Notes: a model not told the origin generated them from the sequence alone. Shown: positions 1 to 8,420, counted from the stretch's first letter. The stretch is DNA of 64,000 nt from Bacteroidota bacterium (GCA_021779665.1 JAJYAG010000016.1:1-64000); one strand, 5' to 3'. Numbers and translations: made by a program.

Positions 1-151
1 CTTCGTAAGCACGCATCATTAACTCGGACCGATTCAGTCCGAAGGCTTTCACCTGAATAAGTACCCAGCCCGGTTTTACCTTCGGAATTGGAACTTCGCT
101 GACAGTTAGTTCTTCGGGCTGACAGGTTTTATATAGTACTACTGCTTTCAT
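1..151 (-). CDS. Zinc-type alcohol dehydrogenase/quinone oxidoreductase, 5' part only
   Basis: This is the first 50 codons of a gene that leaves the window at its left edge. The start of the protein, MKAVVLYKTCQPEELTVSEV, followed by PGWVLIQVKAFGLNRSE, is typical of the N-terminal GroES-like domain of medium-chain dehydrogenases, which reduce quinones, enals or aldehydes with NAD(P)H. Seen in the sequence: the ATG lies only 3 bases beyond the stop of the radical SAM gene, so the two are almost certainly on one transcript. Whether it binds zinc cannot be told, because the catalytic part is outside the window. It may process the modified peptide, or it may be the redox output of the divergent HxlR regulator. 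The family call is firm; the substrate is unknown. Confidence 0.8.
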   Translation of the reverse strand, partial: MKAVVLYKTCQPEELTVSEVPIPKVKPGWVLIQVKAFGLNRSELMMRAYE

Positions 152-154
152 TTT

Positions 155-1183
155 TTAATTCTCTATTTGTTTCCAACACTGAGGATCGGCACCGTAAAAA
201 TTGTTGGTGTAACCATACGTTACAGCAGGGCAGCCCCGGCAAAATTGTTTCAACTCGCACTTCGAACATTTCTCAAACTTTGAATAATCGCGATAGGCAT
301 CCATCTTTTCGCTGGTAAAAATGTCAAATAACTTTTCGTTGAACACATTCCCAACATTACTTTCAAACCTTCGGCATGCATATGCATCGCCTTTCGGTAA
401 AATAGTCAGATGGCAATTAGCACAGTTGCAGCCTTCGTAAATTAGTTCAGGATCCAAATTCTCTGGTATTTCAAAAAGTCCTTTTTCGTAGAGAAACAAA
501 GTCCACAAGTGGTCTTTCAGATTGAAACTGGTTCCACTGTCTTTATAGGTTTCAAATTTCTGCCAGCAAATCTCCAACAAATCCCGATATTGTTCAGGTG
601 TTAGATGTGCACTTTTCTCTTTACTTGTGGGGCAATATCTGGCAAAAGCGAAAATGTCGGCTTTGTATTCCACCACTAAATCAATTATTCCCGGTATCTC
701 ACTCACATTTGTCCCTGAAACAGTGGTCATAATAGCGCATCGAATACCGGCATTGCGCAACACCTGAATTTTTTCAAGCGTATTATCAAACGACCCTTTC
801 TTTCGGATACCGTCATGAGTTTCACGCAATCCGTCAATCGAAAGTTGATAACGTTCGCATCCGGACTCTTTCAGTCGGCGACAAACTTCATCGGTCAAAT
901 GAAAAGGATTACCCAGAATAGTGAATGGAATGTTGTGTGATTTAAGCAACTCCATAATATCCCAAAAGCGGCTATGCAAAATAGGGTCTCCTCCCGTGAT
1001 GTAAAAATAAGGCAAGCGATTCGCTTTTTCGCAGAAATCCATGCAGTTTGCCAACGTAGATTCTACATCCGCCCAACTCATTTCATGCAATTTAAGTTGT
1101 TTGTTTTCTGAAAAAATGTAGCAATGCTCACAACGTTGGTCGCAACTATCAGTGATATGCCATTGAAATGCAAAATATTCCAT
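155..1183 (-). CDS. Radical SAM/SPASM peptide maturase (ACGX-type system)
   Basis: A 342-residue radical SAM enzyme. The [4Fe-4S]-SAM cluster motif CDQRCEHC is at residues 14-21, and a C-terminal SPASM cysteine cluster runs through CNCANC, CSKCELKQFCRGC and a last PQCW. Such enzymes bind auxiliary Fe-S clusters and often install thioether or carbon-carbon links in ribosomal peptides. The gene directly upstream encodes a short Cys-rich peptide with two ACGA motifs, which fits what I recall as the ACGX radical SAM system in NCBI family naming. A TTG at 1219 would add 12 residues, but it lies in the loop of a hairpin; the ATG at 1183 fits the family start (MEYFAFQWHITD) better. The modification chemistry is not known from sequence. 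Confidence 0.85.
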   Translation of the reverse strand: MEYFAFQWHITDSCDQRCEHCYIFSENKQLKLHEMSWADVESTLANCMDFCEKANRLPYFYITGGDPILHSRFWDIMELLKSHNIPFTILGNPFHLTDEVCRRLKESGCERYQLSIDGLRETHDGIRKKGSFDNTLEKIQVLRNAGIRCAIMTTVSGTNVSEIPGIIDLVVEYKADIFAFARYCPTSKEKSAHLTPEQYRDLLEICWQKFETYKDSGTSFNLKDHLWTLFLYEKGLFEIPENLDPELIYEGCNCANCHLTILPKGDAYACRRFESNVGNVFNEKLFDIFTSEKMDAYRDYSKFEKCSKCELKQFCRGCPAVTYGYTNNFYGADPQCWKQIEN

Positions 1184-1198
1184 GTTGAATTTTTGATT

Positions 1199-1235
1199 GA
1201 AGTCCCGCTGCAAAATCAATTACAGCCGGGACTTC
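1199..1235 (-). promoter_or_regulatory. Hairpin between precursor and maturase genes
   Basis: Two arms, 1199-1210 (gaagtcccgctg) and 1223-1235 (cagccgggacttc), pair over 12 bases with one bulged base. The hairpin sits after the precursor stop codon and just before the maturase ATG. It has no clear U-run after it on the minus strand, so it looks like an mRNA-stabilising or partial-attenuation hairpin, not a full terminator. Such elements are common where a peptide precursor must outnumber its enzyme. Confidence 0.6.
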
Positions 1236-1244
1236 GTTTAATAA

Positions 1245-1466
1245 TTACTTGCCATCACCAGCCCCGCAAGCCGAAGGTTGTGGTTTAGCATCATCACCGG
1301 CGCCACAAGCCGATGGTTGTGGTTTGGCATCATCGCCACCACAAGAAGAACTGCAACCCGAAGCTGCCATAGCCATTTGATTAGAGTTTAAATAACTCTG
1401 TGCGCTGCGACGTGAGAAGTAGCTTCCGATACCAGCCCAGCCATTTAAAAGATTTAACTTACCCAT
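1245..1466 (-). CDS. Cys-rich ACGX-repeat RiPP precursor peptide
   Basis: A 73-residue peptide, the likely substrate of the radical SAM enzyme downstream. The first 40 residues form a leader (MGKLNLLNGWAGIGSYFSRR and on, to MAMAASG). The tail holds CSSSCGG and then a 13-residue unit, GDDAKPQPSACGA, present twice in a row, ending GDGK. So there are four cysteines in all, two of them in CSSSC and one in each SACGA repeat. The repeated ACGA pattern next to a SPASM enzyme is the basis for the call. A promoter box lies 32 bases upstream. The finished product and its role are unknown; no transporter or protease gene is visible in the window. Confidence 0.8.
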   Translation of the reverse strand: MGKLNLLNGWAGIGSYFSRRSAQSYLNSNQMAMAASGCSSSCGGDDAKPQPSACGAGDDAKPQPSACGAGDGK

Positions 1467-1497
1467 AATATTTATGTTTTTAGAATTAATTACGGCA

Positions 1498-1505
1498 CAA
1501 AAGTA
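1498..1505 (-). promoter_or_regulatory. Bacteroidetes -7 box for precursor/radical SAM operon
   Basis: Minus-strand TACTTTTG matches the Bacteroidetes -7 consensus TAnnTTTG. Transcription would begin near 1490, giving a leader of about 25 bases before the precursor ATG. Confidence 0.65.
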
Positions 1506-1656
1506 GAACGTTTTGAAAGTTGCGGAAAATGGGTTAGTTACTTACCTCTTAGGTTAGAATTGCTGGAAAACAATGCATTGGAGAGAGAAAAAAAATAAAA
1601 TATTTTTCAGAGCTAAAATACTGATATATAAAACACTCTCCTAAAGAGATTTTATG

Positions 1657-1664
1657 TAATTTTG
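1657..1664 (+). promoter_or_regulatory. -7 box for the HxlR regulator gene
   Basis: TAATTTTG matches TAnnTTTG. It overlaps the TTG codon at 1662, which makes that codon impossible as a start if this promoter is used and supports the ATG at 1686. It faces away from the peptide operon promoter about 150 bases to the left. Confidence 0.65.
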
Positions 1665-1685
1665 CGCCATAAAAAACTATACATT

Positions 1686-2021
1686 ATGCGTCAATTAGAT
1701 TTAAAATACCCAACCTGTCCCATACGCAACGTACTTAGCAGGTTCAGCGATAAATGGTCATTACTTATTCTGTGCTCGCTCGAAGCCAGTGGCACCATGC
1801 GCTACAAGGAGTTAAACAACAATATCCCCGACATTTCGCAAAAAGTACTATCAGGTACGCTCAAACGATTGGAAGAGGATAAACTGATTGTACGCAAGGC
1901 TTATGCAGAAGTGCCTCCGCGTGTGGAGTATTCACTGACCAATATGGCGCGCGAGATAATGCCTGCTGTACAAATAATGATTGGATGGGCTCAAACTCAT
2001 TTCGAAGAAATAACTAAATAG
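1686..2021 (+). CDS. HxlR-family transcriptional regulator
   Basis: A 111-residue winged-helix DNA-binding protein of the HxlR (DUF24) family. Diagnostic parts are [20 protein letters not shown] at residues 8-27, the MRYKEL helix, [18 protein letters not shown] as recognition helix, and RVEYSLT in the wing. The cysteine at residue 11, in TCPI, matches the conserved redox-sensing cysteine of relatives such as YodB, HypR and QorR (known for the family). The gene is divergent from the peptide/radical SAM/oxidoreductase operon, so it may repress that operon until quinone or electrophile stress occurs; this is inference. It is followed 23 bases later by panB, possibly on the same transcript. Confidence 0.88.
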   Translation: MRQLDLKYPTCPIRNVLSRFSDKWSLLILCSLEASGTMRYKELNNNIPDISQKVLSGTLKRLEEDKLIVRKAYAEVPPRVEYSLTNMAREIMPAVQIMIGWAQTHFEEITK

Positions 2022-2044
2022 GAAATTTTAAATATCACATTTAT

Positions 2045-2866
2045 ATGTCAACTGCAATTCAGGAAGATAAACGAAAAGTTACAACACATCGTCTCAAGGA
2101 GATGAAAGACCGAGGAGAAAAAATATCTATGCTAACTGCTTATGATTTTTCAATGGCATCAATTATCGATCAGGCAGGAATGGATGTTATTTTAGTAGGC
2201 GATTCTGCTGCAAACGTTATGGCAGGTACTGTCACAACTTTGCCAATGACTATTGAACAAATTATTTATCACGGAGTCTCTGTTATGCGTGCGGTTAAAA
2301 GAGCTTTAGTGGTGGTAGATATGCCATTTGGAACATGTTCGGGCAATCCCATGAAGTCGTTGGATGCAGCCATTCAAATTATGAAAGAAACCGGTGCCGA
2401 CACCCTTAAAATAGAAGGTGGAGAAGAAATAATTGAAGATATAAAAAAAATCATTGGTGCCGGAATTCCTGTTATGGGACACCTCGGCCTTATGCCGCAA
2501 TCGATAAATAAATACGGCACATATACAGTCAGAGCAAAAGAGAAAGAAGAAGCAGATAAACTGATAAGCGATGCATTATTGCTAGAAGAAGCGGGCTGTT
2601 ATGCCATAACATTAGAGAAAATACCTGCTAAACTTGCTGGAGAAATTACAAAAAAAGTTTCAATACCAATTATTGGAATTGGTGCAGGGCCTCAAGTTGA
2701 TGGTCAAGTGTTGGTTATGCACGATATGTTGGGGATCAACAATAGCTTTTCTCCAAAATTTCTAAGGAAATATGAGAATTTGAATGAAATAATAACTAAT
2801 GCAGTTAAACATTATATTTCTGATGTTAAGAGCAAGGATTTCCCCAATGAAAGGGAATCTTATTGA
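2045..2866 (+). CDS. panB: 3-methyl-2-oxobutanoate hydroxymethyltransferase
   Basis: A 273-residue enzyme of pantothenate (coenzyme A) synthesis. It transfers a hydroxymethyl group from methylene-tetrahydrofolate to 2-oxoisovalerate to give ketopantoate in the cytoplasm. Family marks are [39 protein letters not shown], the loop [10 protein letters not shown], and IPIIGIGAG near residue 215. Length is normal for PanB (about 264-275). No panC or panD is seen nearby. A terminator hairpin follows it. Confidence 0.95.
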   Translation: MSTAIQEDKRKVTTHRLKEMKDRGEKISMLTAYDFSMASIIDQAGMDVILVGDSAANVMAGTVTTLPMTIEQIIYHGVSVMRAVKRALVVVDMPFGTCSGNPMKSLDAAIQIMKETGADTLKIEGGEEIIEDIKKIIGAGIPVMGHLGLMPQSINKYGTYTVRAKEKEEADKLISDALLLEEAGCYAITLEKIPAKLAGEITKKVSIPIIGIGAGPQVDGQVLVMHDMLGINNSFSPKFLRKYENLNEIITNAVKHYISDVKSKDFPNERESY

Positions 2867-2889
2867 AAATTGACTCGATTTACACAAAA

Positions 2890-2923
2890 AGAGCAGATAA
2901 TCATTTTCTCGATTATCTGTTCT
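2890..2923 (+). terminator. Intrinsic terminator after panB
   Basis: Arms 2890-2902 and 2911-2923 pair (core cagataatc/gattatctg), with an 8-base loop, followed by a T-rich run. It closes the hxlR-panB unit and may also serve the minus strand, where the recombinase gene ends at 3011. Confidence 0.6.
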
Positions 2924-3010
2924 TTATTTATAGTAGGTAGTTTAATTTAAACCGCGATTCTATACAATTAGTTTATATTCAAGGATTAAATCAAACTAAG
3001 GGTTAAATAA

Positions 3011-4258
3011 TCAACCTGCCGATTGCTTAAGTTTCAAATGAGCTCCATTCCCAAATTTCTCTTTTAGAATCTGCATATCGTTACTTACTTTCAAATCCAG
3101 AATCTTGGCGTAATGCTGAGTTGTCTTGAGATTCTTATGACCAAGCATTTTAGAAACGCTTTCAATCGGTACGCCATTTGAAAGCGTGACTGTGGTAGCG
3201 AAAGTATGCCGGGCAATATGGAATGTCAGTTCTTTGGTGATGCTGCAAGCATCGGCTATTTCCTTTAAATATGAATTCATCTTTTGATTGCTGAGTATTG
3301 GTAGAAGCTTTTCCTGGTTGACTACTTGTGGGTGGTCTTCGTATTTTTCCAATAAATAAGATGCAATGGGAAGAATAGGAATATTGGACCTAGTGTCTGT
3401 CTTTGTCCGATTGATGTAAATCCAGCGGCCACCATCTACACCAATAGCAATGTTCCTTCTGGAGAGTTTCTTTACATCGGAATAAGCCAAGCCAGTAAAG
3501 CAACTGAAAAGGAAAATATCTTTCACCTGATTGAGCCGGTCGGAAACAAATACTTTGTTGAGCATCGTTTCAATTTCTTCCATAGATAAGAATGCGCGTT
3601 CAACTTCAACCATCTTGCTTTTGTAGTTGATAAACGGATTTTTTTGAATCCAACCATTGGCCAGGCAAATCCGGATTATTTTTCCAAAGTTTTTGATGTA
3701 CTTGGATGTCGTGTTTTGACAGCAATTGCAAACGCTCTTCAGGTAAAATTCATAGCTCGTTATGAATTCGTGGTCAATCTTCCTAATGTCGAGGTCGGAA
3801 ACTTTGTATTTCCATTTCAGAAAATCGGCCGTATGCTTCAAAGAGGTTTCGTAACGGACATGTGTTGCAGCTGCGTAATCTTTGCCAATAAGGGCTTTTA
3901 TTTCATCATTATGCTGTTGAAATATGCCGATAATCATGTAACTCCGTTTTTCAATACCCAGGATCTTGTTTCGCATATTTTCGGCATTGACAAGTTCATC
4001 TTCCCGGATAAGTTGCTGTTGGTAGTCGTACACTTTTGCTTTGAGCGTGTCCAAGTAGGAATTTGTGGCTTTTGATTCGGCACTGGTACCCTTCATGCGA
4101 TTGCCTTCGACCGACCATCTTTCAGAAGTGGTAAATCGTTTTGTACTGAGTTCGATACGTTCGCCGTTTACTGTAACGCGAATAAAGATGGGTAGTAATC
4201 CATCAACATTGGTCTTTGTTCTCTTTACGAAAAAGAGAATGGATAGTTTTGTGTTCAT
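3011..4258 (-). CDS. Tyrosine site-specific recombinase/integrase
   Basis: A 415-residue tyrosine recombinase of the Bacteroidetes type. It has an arm-binding N-terminal domain (MNTKLSILFFVKRTKTNVDG), a SAM-like core-binding domain (about 110-210), and a C-terminal catalytic domain. The catalytic set is visible: the Arg region GLAYSDVKKLSRRN, HIARHTFAT, LGHKNLKTTQHYAKI with the nucleophilic Tyr. Length and motifs look intact. It starts 252 bases from a tRNA-Ser gene but reads away from it, and no other mobile genes follow. It could be the leftover of an integrated element, a phase-variation invertase, or a chromosomal integrase of unknown use. I see no paired inverted or attachment repeats around it. 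Confidence 0.85.
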   Translation of the reverse strand: MNTKLSILFFVKRTKTNVDGLLPIFIRVTVNGERIELSTKRFTTSERWSVEGNRMKGTSAESKATNSYLDTLKAKVYDYQQQLIREDELVNAENMRNKILGIEKRSYMIIGIFQQHNDEIKALIGKDYAAATHVRYETSLKHTADFLKWKYKVSDLDIRKIDHEFITSYEFYLKSVCNCCQNTTSKYIKNFGKIIRICLANGWIQKNPFINYKSKMVEVERAFLSMEEIETMLNKVFVSDRLNQVKDIFLFSCFTGLAYSDVKKLSRRNIAIGVDGGRWIYINRTKTDTRSNIPILPIASYLLEKYEDHPQVVNQEKLLPILSNQKMNSYLKEIADACSITKELTFHIARHTFATTVTLSNGVPIESVSKMLGHKNLKTTQHYAKILDLKVSNDMQILKEKFGNGAHLKLKQSAG

Positions 4259-4280
4259 TGTGGTAACCTTTAAAAGTTTT

Positions 4281-4288
4281 CAAAAATA
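4281..4288 (-). promoter_or_regulatory. -7 box for the recombinase gene
   Basis: Minus-strand TATTTTTG matches TAnnTTTG; a start near 4274 leaves a short leader before the ATG at 4258. Confidence 0.55.
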
Positions 4289-4453
4289 CTTACTTTTAAA
4301 TTCCCAATCAAGATGTTCAAATATTGAACTGCTTGATTATAAACACTTTTAGTTCAAATTCGGTGGAGGTAATGTTTCCATTTTTTAAGTCCACCGAATT
4401 CAGCACCTACAGATTGATAGATATTGAATGTTTTGTGAACTGTCTGAAAACAT

Positions 4454-4487
4454 AAAAGCCTGTAAATCATAGATTTTACAGGCTTTT
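4454..4487 (-). terminator. Terminator downstream of tRNA-Ser
   Basis: Arms 4454-4466 and 4475-4487 form a 13-base stem (core gcctgtaaa/tttacaggc) with runs of A and T on either side, so it can act in both directions. On the minus strand it lies 24 bases after the tRNA-Ser 3' end. Confidence 0.6.
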
Positions 4488-4510
4488 GTATGTTATTGAA
4501 ATTCTTTTGG

Positions 4511-4598
4511 CGGAGAGGAAGGGATTCGAACCCCCGGTACCCTTTTGGAGTACACACGCTTTCCAAGCGTGCCTCTTAAACCACTCGAGCATCTCTCC
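4511..4598 (-). tRNA. tRNA-Ser (GGA)
   Basis: The minus strand folds as a class II tRNA with a long variable arm (gtactccaaaagggtac). The anticodon loop is cttGGAaag, reading serine codons UCC and UCU. The acceptor arm begins ggagaga; the 3' end is ctctcc plus discriminator G with no encoded CCA. One acceptor pair (position 7) is mismatched as I read it. Confidence 0.95.
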
Positions 4599-4611
4599 TT
4601 TTTTTGTATTG

Positions 4612-4619
4612 CAAAAGTA
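4612..4619 (-). promoter_or_regulatory. -7 box for tRNA-Ser
   Basis: Minus-strand TACTTTTG, 14 bases ahead of the tRNA 5' end, matches TAnnTTTG. Confidence 0.6.
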
Positions 4620-4650
4620 AAACAAAAAACCGAAATACTAAAATAATAAA

Positions 4651-5415
4651 TCAGATTGCAAAGAGTGAAGTTGCATTGAGAGTAGTTTGTTTGTCGATTT
4701 GTTCAGGTAAAAAGTTATAAATTCCGGCTAATTTTTGGCAAACCAGCGAAACGTTAGCACTTTCATTCCGTTTACCTCTGTACGGTGCGGGAGTGAGGTA
4801 AGGAGAATCTGTTTCGAGTACTATATGCAGTAAATCAATATCTTTTAATAGTTCAGATAATCCTGAATTTTTAAAGGTAACAATACCGTTTATTCCCATA
4901 AAAAATCCGCCAAAGTTAATAATTTCTCTTGCTTCTTCTAATGAACCTGTAAAGCTATGGAAAACACCTTTTAAACCCGAGTTTTTATAAGGTTCAATCG
5001 CATTCATAGTTTCGCGAAATGAATCCCGAACATGAATAATTACCGGCAACTTGTATTCCAAAGCCCATTCAATTTGCTGTTGAAAAGCTAAGCGTTGTTC
5101 ATTTATGAACGTTTTGTCCCAGTATAAGTCAATACCGATTTCACCTATAGCAATCCAGTTTCGTCTTTCAAGCTCCGATTTTACAATTGCTAATTCATTT
5201 TGGAAATTTTCATTCACACTGGTTGGATGAAGTCCAATTGCTGCATGACAATATCCGGGGAAGTCAGCTTCTAACGCCAGCATTTGTGGTAATGTACCGC
5301 TGTCGCAATTGGGTAAAATAATATGTGTAACGCCTGCTTCTTTGGCACGCAAAATGGTTTCTGCACGGTCTGTGGCAAAATCATTGGAATAAATATGGGA
5401 ATGGGTGTCTATCAT
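4651..5415 (-). CDS. TatD-family metal-dependent deoxyribonuclease
   Basis: A 254-residue TIM-barrel hydrolase of the TatD/YcfH group. The metal ligands are visible: DTHSHIY at residues 3-9, the Glu in IGEIGIDLYW, HVRDS near 128, HSFTG near 153, and ETDSPYLTP near 203. Family members remove nucleotides from the 3' ends of DNA and RNA, use two metal ions, and act in the cytoplasm in repair or turnover. Length is usual (about 255-265). It lies downstream of guaA on the same strand, separated by a terminator, so it is probably transcribed separately; I see no clear -7 box for it. Confidence 0.9.
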   Translation of the reverse strand: MIDTHSHIYSNDFATDRAETILRAKEAGVTHIILPNCDSGTLPQMLALEADFPGYCHAAIGLHPTSVNENFQNELAIVKSELERRNWIAIGEIGIDLYWDKTFINEQRLAFQQQIEWALEYKLPVIIHVRDSFRETMNAIEPYKNSGLKGVFHSFTGSLEEAREIINFGGFFMGINGIVTFKNSGLSELLKDIDLLHIVLETDSPYLTPAPYRGKRNESANVSLVCQKLAGIYNFLPEQIDKQTTLNATSLFAI

Positions 5416-5473
5416 TGGTCGATTTTAGGCAGGCGATTTAAAGTTTAATTTTATTATCAGAACATAATGAAAG

Positions 5474-5505
5474 ACAGATGGTTGATTTCAAAATCAACCA
5501 TCTGT
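5474..5505. terminator. Bidirectional terminator between guaA and tatD
   Basis: A perfect 13-15 base stem: arm acagatggttgat at 5474-5486 pairs with atcaaccatctgt at 5493-5505. The guaA stop codon is 10 bases away. Confidence 0.75.
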
Positions 5506-5514
5506 ACTTTTATC

Positions 5515-7032
5515 TTATTCCCACTCAATAGTTGCGGGTGGTTTCGAGCTAATGTCATAAACCACGCGGTTCACTCCTTTTACTTTATTGATGATTTCAT
5601 TGGACATTTTAGCCAGAAAGTCGTAAGGCAATTGTGCCCAATCAGCCGTCATGGCATCGGTAGAGGTTACTGCGCGCAATGCCACGGCATTTTCGTATGT
5701 TCGTTCGTCGCCCATAACACCAACCGATTGCACTGGAAGGAGAATAACGCCTGCTTGCCAAACCTTATCGTAAAGATTCCACTCGCGCAATCCATTGATA
5801 AAGATATCGTCAGCATCCTGCAAAATTCGAACCTTTTCGGGAGTGATGTCACCAAGGATACGTACGGCTAGTCCTGGTCCTGGAAATGGCTGACGTTTAA
5901 TCAGATGATGCATCATGCCCAATTCAGTTCCAACTTTGCGAACTTCGTCTTTAAAAAGTAACCGAAGTGGTTCACAAAGTTTAAGATTCATTTTTTCAGG
6001 AAGTCCGCCAACATTATGATGCGATTTTATGGTTGTTCCCGTTATTGAAAGCGATTCGATAATATCTGGATAAATAGTTCCTTGTGCCAGCCATTTTACA
6101 TTTTTTATTTTATGGGCTTCTTCGTCGAACACGTCAATAAATCCGCTGCCGATAATTTTACGTTTCTTTTCTGGGTCGGATACTCCAGCCAGCGCTTTGT
6201 AGAACCGTTCTTTTACATTAACGCCTTTCACATTCAGTCCCAAATGTTCGTAATCGCGCATCACGTTTTCGAATTCATTTTTTCGTAATAAACCATGATC
6301 AACGAAAATACAGGTCAGATTTTTCCCTATAGCTCGGTGTAAAAGCACCGCTGCAACCGACGAGTCGACGCCACCAGAGAGTCCAAGAACTACTTTATCG
6401 TTTTTCAATTGCTCCTTTAAATTAGCAACAGTTGTTTCGATAAACGATGCCGGCGACCAATTTCGACTGCATCCGCAAATATTTAAAAAATTATCTAAAA
6501 TTTGAATGCCATCCAATGTATGAAAAACTTCGGGATGAAATTGAACGCCCCAGGTTAGTTCGTCATCAATTTTAAAAGCAGCCAATTCAACATTATCTGT
6601 GCTGGCAATTTTTTGGAAATTATCAGGCAAAAGGGTTATGCTGTCACCATGCGACATCCAGATTTGAGAGCCAGAAGGAATATCATTTAACAAAGCGTCA
6701 TCATTTTTAATAAACGATAAGTTAGCCCTGCCGTATTCACGCGAACCCGCTGATTCAACTTTACCTCCTGATTCATGTACCATTAACTGAGCACCATAAC
6801 AAATTCCCAGTACAGGGAAGCGTCGAAGAATGGAATTTAAATCAATTTTAAAAGCAACAGGATCATAAACCGAATAAGGACTTCCTGATAAAATAACACC
6901 TTTAATGTCATCCGTTTGGTCAGGAAATTTGTTGAAGGGGAGAATTTCACAATATTCATTCAGCTCACGTAAACGGCGGCCTATTAATTGTGTAGTTTGG
7001 GATCCGAAATCGAGAATGATTATTTTTTCCAT
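5515..7032 (-). CDS. guaA: GMP synthase (glutamine-hydrolysing)
   Basis: A 505-residue enzyme that converts XMP to GMP with ATP and glutamine. The N-terminal class I glutamine amidotransferase domain starts [20 protein letters not shown] and has the Cys nucleophile in GICYGAQLM and the His-x-Glu in QFHPEVFHT. The ATP-pyrophosphatase domain has the P-loop [13 protein letters not shown] near residue 222. The dimerisation domain ends with KPPATIEWE, the classic GuaA C terminus. I chose the ATG at 7032 ([10 protein letters not shown]) over one 18 bases upstream by homology. A -7 box lies just upstream. Confidence 0.97.
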   Translation of the reverse strand: MEKIIILDFGSQTTQLIGRRLRELNEYCEILPFNKFPDQTDDIKGVILSGSPYSVYDPVAFKIDLNSILRRFPVLGICYGAQLMVHESGGKVESAGSREYGRANLSFIKNDDALLNDIPSGSQIWMSHGDSITLLPDNFQKIASTDNVELAAFKIDDELTWGVQFHPEVFHTLDGIQILDNFLNICGCSRNWSPASFIETTVANLKEQLKNDKVVLGLSGGVDSSVAAVLLHRAIGKNLTCIFVDHGLLRKNEFENVMRDYEHLGLNVKGVNVKERFYKALAGVSDPEKKRKIIGSGFIDVFDEEAHKIKNVKWLAQGTIYPDIIESLSITGTTIKSHHNVGGLPEKMNLKLCEPLRLLFKDEVRKVGTELGMMHHLIKRQPFPGPGLAVRILGDITPEKVRILQDADDIFINGLREWNLYDKVWQAGVILLPVQSVGVMGDERTYENAVALRAVTSTDAMTADWAQLPYDFLAKMSNEIINKVKGVNRVVYDISSKPPATIEWE

Positions 7033-7067
7033 GCGCAGAAAAGTTTTCAAGAGTGATTATACGGAGG

Positions 7068-7075
7068 CAAAATTA
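7068..7075 (-). promoter_or_regulatory. -7 box for guaA
   Basis: Minus-strand TAATTTTG matches TAnnTTTG and would start transcription near 7061. The rest of the 7033-7238 gap is AT-rich with nothing else recognised. Confidence 0.6.
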
Positions 7076-7238
7076 CAAAAAATGAAAGGGTTTCGCAAAT
7101 TAAAAAAAATCAAACGATTTTGCAATTAATTCAAAAATTGGGGTCAACAATTTAATTGTAAATGTATTATAATATTTTTTGTAAATGCATTTGGACAAGA
7201 AATATAAAAATAAGTTGTAAAATTTTAGATTACTAAAA

Positions 7239-7976
7239 TTAATATTCAAAATTTTCCAATTTAAAATTTTCGCCATCGAAAACGCCATAAGAGAAGATTC
7301 CGACAAAATCGCCCAGAATAATTAGCCGTTTTTGTGCTTTCAACTGCATATCAAGCATAATGTGCCTATGACCAAAAACAATAAAGTCAACATCATGATT
7401 TTCTGCATATTGCTTGGCGTAAAGCACTAAAATTTCTTGCTGTTCTCCTAAAAATTTATTTTCGATATGAAGAATTTTTTCTCGGTTTCGCTTTGACCAA
7501 TTGTAACCAAATTCCTGACCAATTTGAGGAGGCAACAATCTGAAAAGTTTTTGTGCGGTTCGACTGTGAAAAACACTGCGTATCAGCTTGAATCCGCGAT
7601 CATTCGCATCAAGTCCATCTCCATGAGCCAAATAAAAGTTATGGTTTCCTAATCTGACTGTATATGGTTGGTAATGAACAATCAACCCAACTTCTTGCTC
7701 AAGATACCCGAAAGTCCAGATATCGTGATTTCCTGTAAAAAAATGGATTTCAATTCCGGCATCAATCAACTCGGTTAATTTTCCAAAAAAACGAACAAAA
7801 CCTTTGGGTACTACTGTTTTATACTCAAACCAAAAGTCAAAAATATCGCCCAGTAAAAAGATGGAAGTAGCATCGGATTTTACCCGATCAAGCCAAGCTA
7901 CAATTTTGAGTTCGTGCAAACGATGGTCTGGTACCAACCGTGAACCCAAATGGGCATCAGAAAGAAAATAGATCAT
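7239..7976 (-). CDS. lpxH: UDP-2,3-diacylglucosamine diphosphatase (LpxH-like)
   Basis: A 245-residue calcineurin-like metallophosphoesterase. All metal motifs are present: FLSDAHLGS at residues 4-12, LLGDIFDFWFEY near 45, FTGNHDIW, YLAHGDGLD and FGHRH near 198. LpxH cleaves UDP-2,3-diacylglucosamine to lipid X plus UMP, the fourth step of lipid A synthesis, at the inner membrane face. An open frame upstream would add 31 residues, but the ATG at 7976 (MIYFLSDAHLG) is where the family starts. lpxB, the next step, is at 20.2 kb. Other diphosphatases share the fold, so the exact substrate is inferred. Confidence 0.85.
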   Translation of the reverse strand: MIYFLSDAHLGSRLVPDHRLHELKIVAWLDRVKSDATSIFLLGDIFDFWFEYKTVVPKGFVRFFGKLTELIDAGIEIHFFTGNHDIWTFGYLEQEVGLIVHYQPYTVRLGNHNFYLAHGDGLDANDRGFKLIRSVFHSRTAQKLFRLLPPQIGQEFGYNWSKRNREKILHIENKFLGEQQEILVLYAKQYAENHDVDFIVFGHRHIMLDMQLKAQKRLIILGDFVGIFSYGVFDGENFKLENFEY

Positions 7977-8105
7977 TAAAAAACAGGGATTAATGGTTAT
8001 TACGGATAAGAATACGAGTTTCAAAAAAGTACTGATCCGGAATTTTGCAAATAAAGTGCAAAATAACAATTGCTTTAATCGTGTATATGATTGTATTATT
8101 TATAG

Positions 8106-8420
8106 TTACAAAAATCCCAGTTCCAATTGTGCTTCTTCACTCATCATGCTTTTATCCCAAGGTGGATCGTACACAATATTCACATCTACACCGGAAACAC
8201 CTTGTAAACCTTCTGTTTTCATACGCACATCTTCCACTAAAAAATCGACAGCAGGGCAACCGGGTGCTGTAAGGGTCATATCAATAGAAAGATGTCCATC
8301 ATCAGCCAAATCGATTTTATAAATCAACCCCAGGTCATATATATTAACCGGTATTTCAGGATCGAAAACCGTTTTAAGTACTTTTACTATTTGCGCTTCT
8401 TTTTCTAAAAATTCATTCAT
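8106..8420 (-). CDS. MIP18/SufT-family Fe-S cluster assembly protein
   Basis: A 104-residue protein of the DUF59/MIP18 family. Family marks are VFDPEIPVNIYDLGLIY at residues 18-34, MTLTAPGCPAVDFL with a conserved Cys near 55, and the C-terminal DPPWDKSMMSEEAQLELG. Relatives (SufT, PaaD, human CIAO2) help deliver Fe-S clusters to target enzymes. No other suf genes are adjacent. It lies between an LpxH-like gene and a thioesterase gene, both on the same strand. Confidence 0.88.
   Translation of the reverse strand: MNEFLEKEAQIVKVLKTVFDPEIPVNIYDLGLIYKIDLADDGHLSIDMTLTAPGCPAVDFLVEDVRMKTEGLQGVSGVDVNIVYDPPWDKSMMSEEAQLELGFL

Noticed and set aside
155-1183. Radical SAM/SPASM protein as the anaerobic sulfatase-maturing enzyme for the serine-type sulfatases
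   Set aside because: It is 30 kb away, directly follows a peptide precursor gene and is controlled with it; the sulfatase-maturing enzyme is probably elsewhere in the genome.
3011-4258. Complete integrative element around the recombinase
   Set aside because: Neither conjugation or cargo genes nor paired attachment repeats could be found between panB and the tRNA.
4354-4566. Open frame running through the tRNA-Ser
   Set aside because: It translates the tRNA and terminator region; no real gene is expected there.
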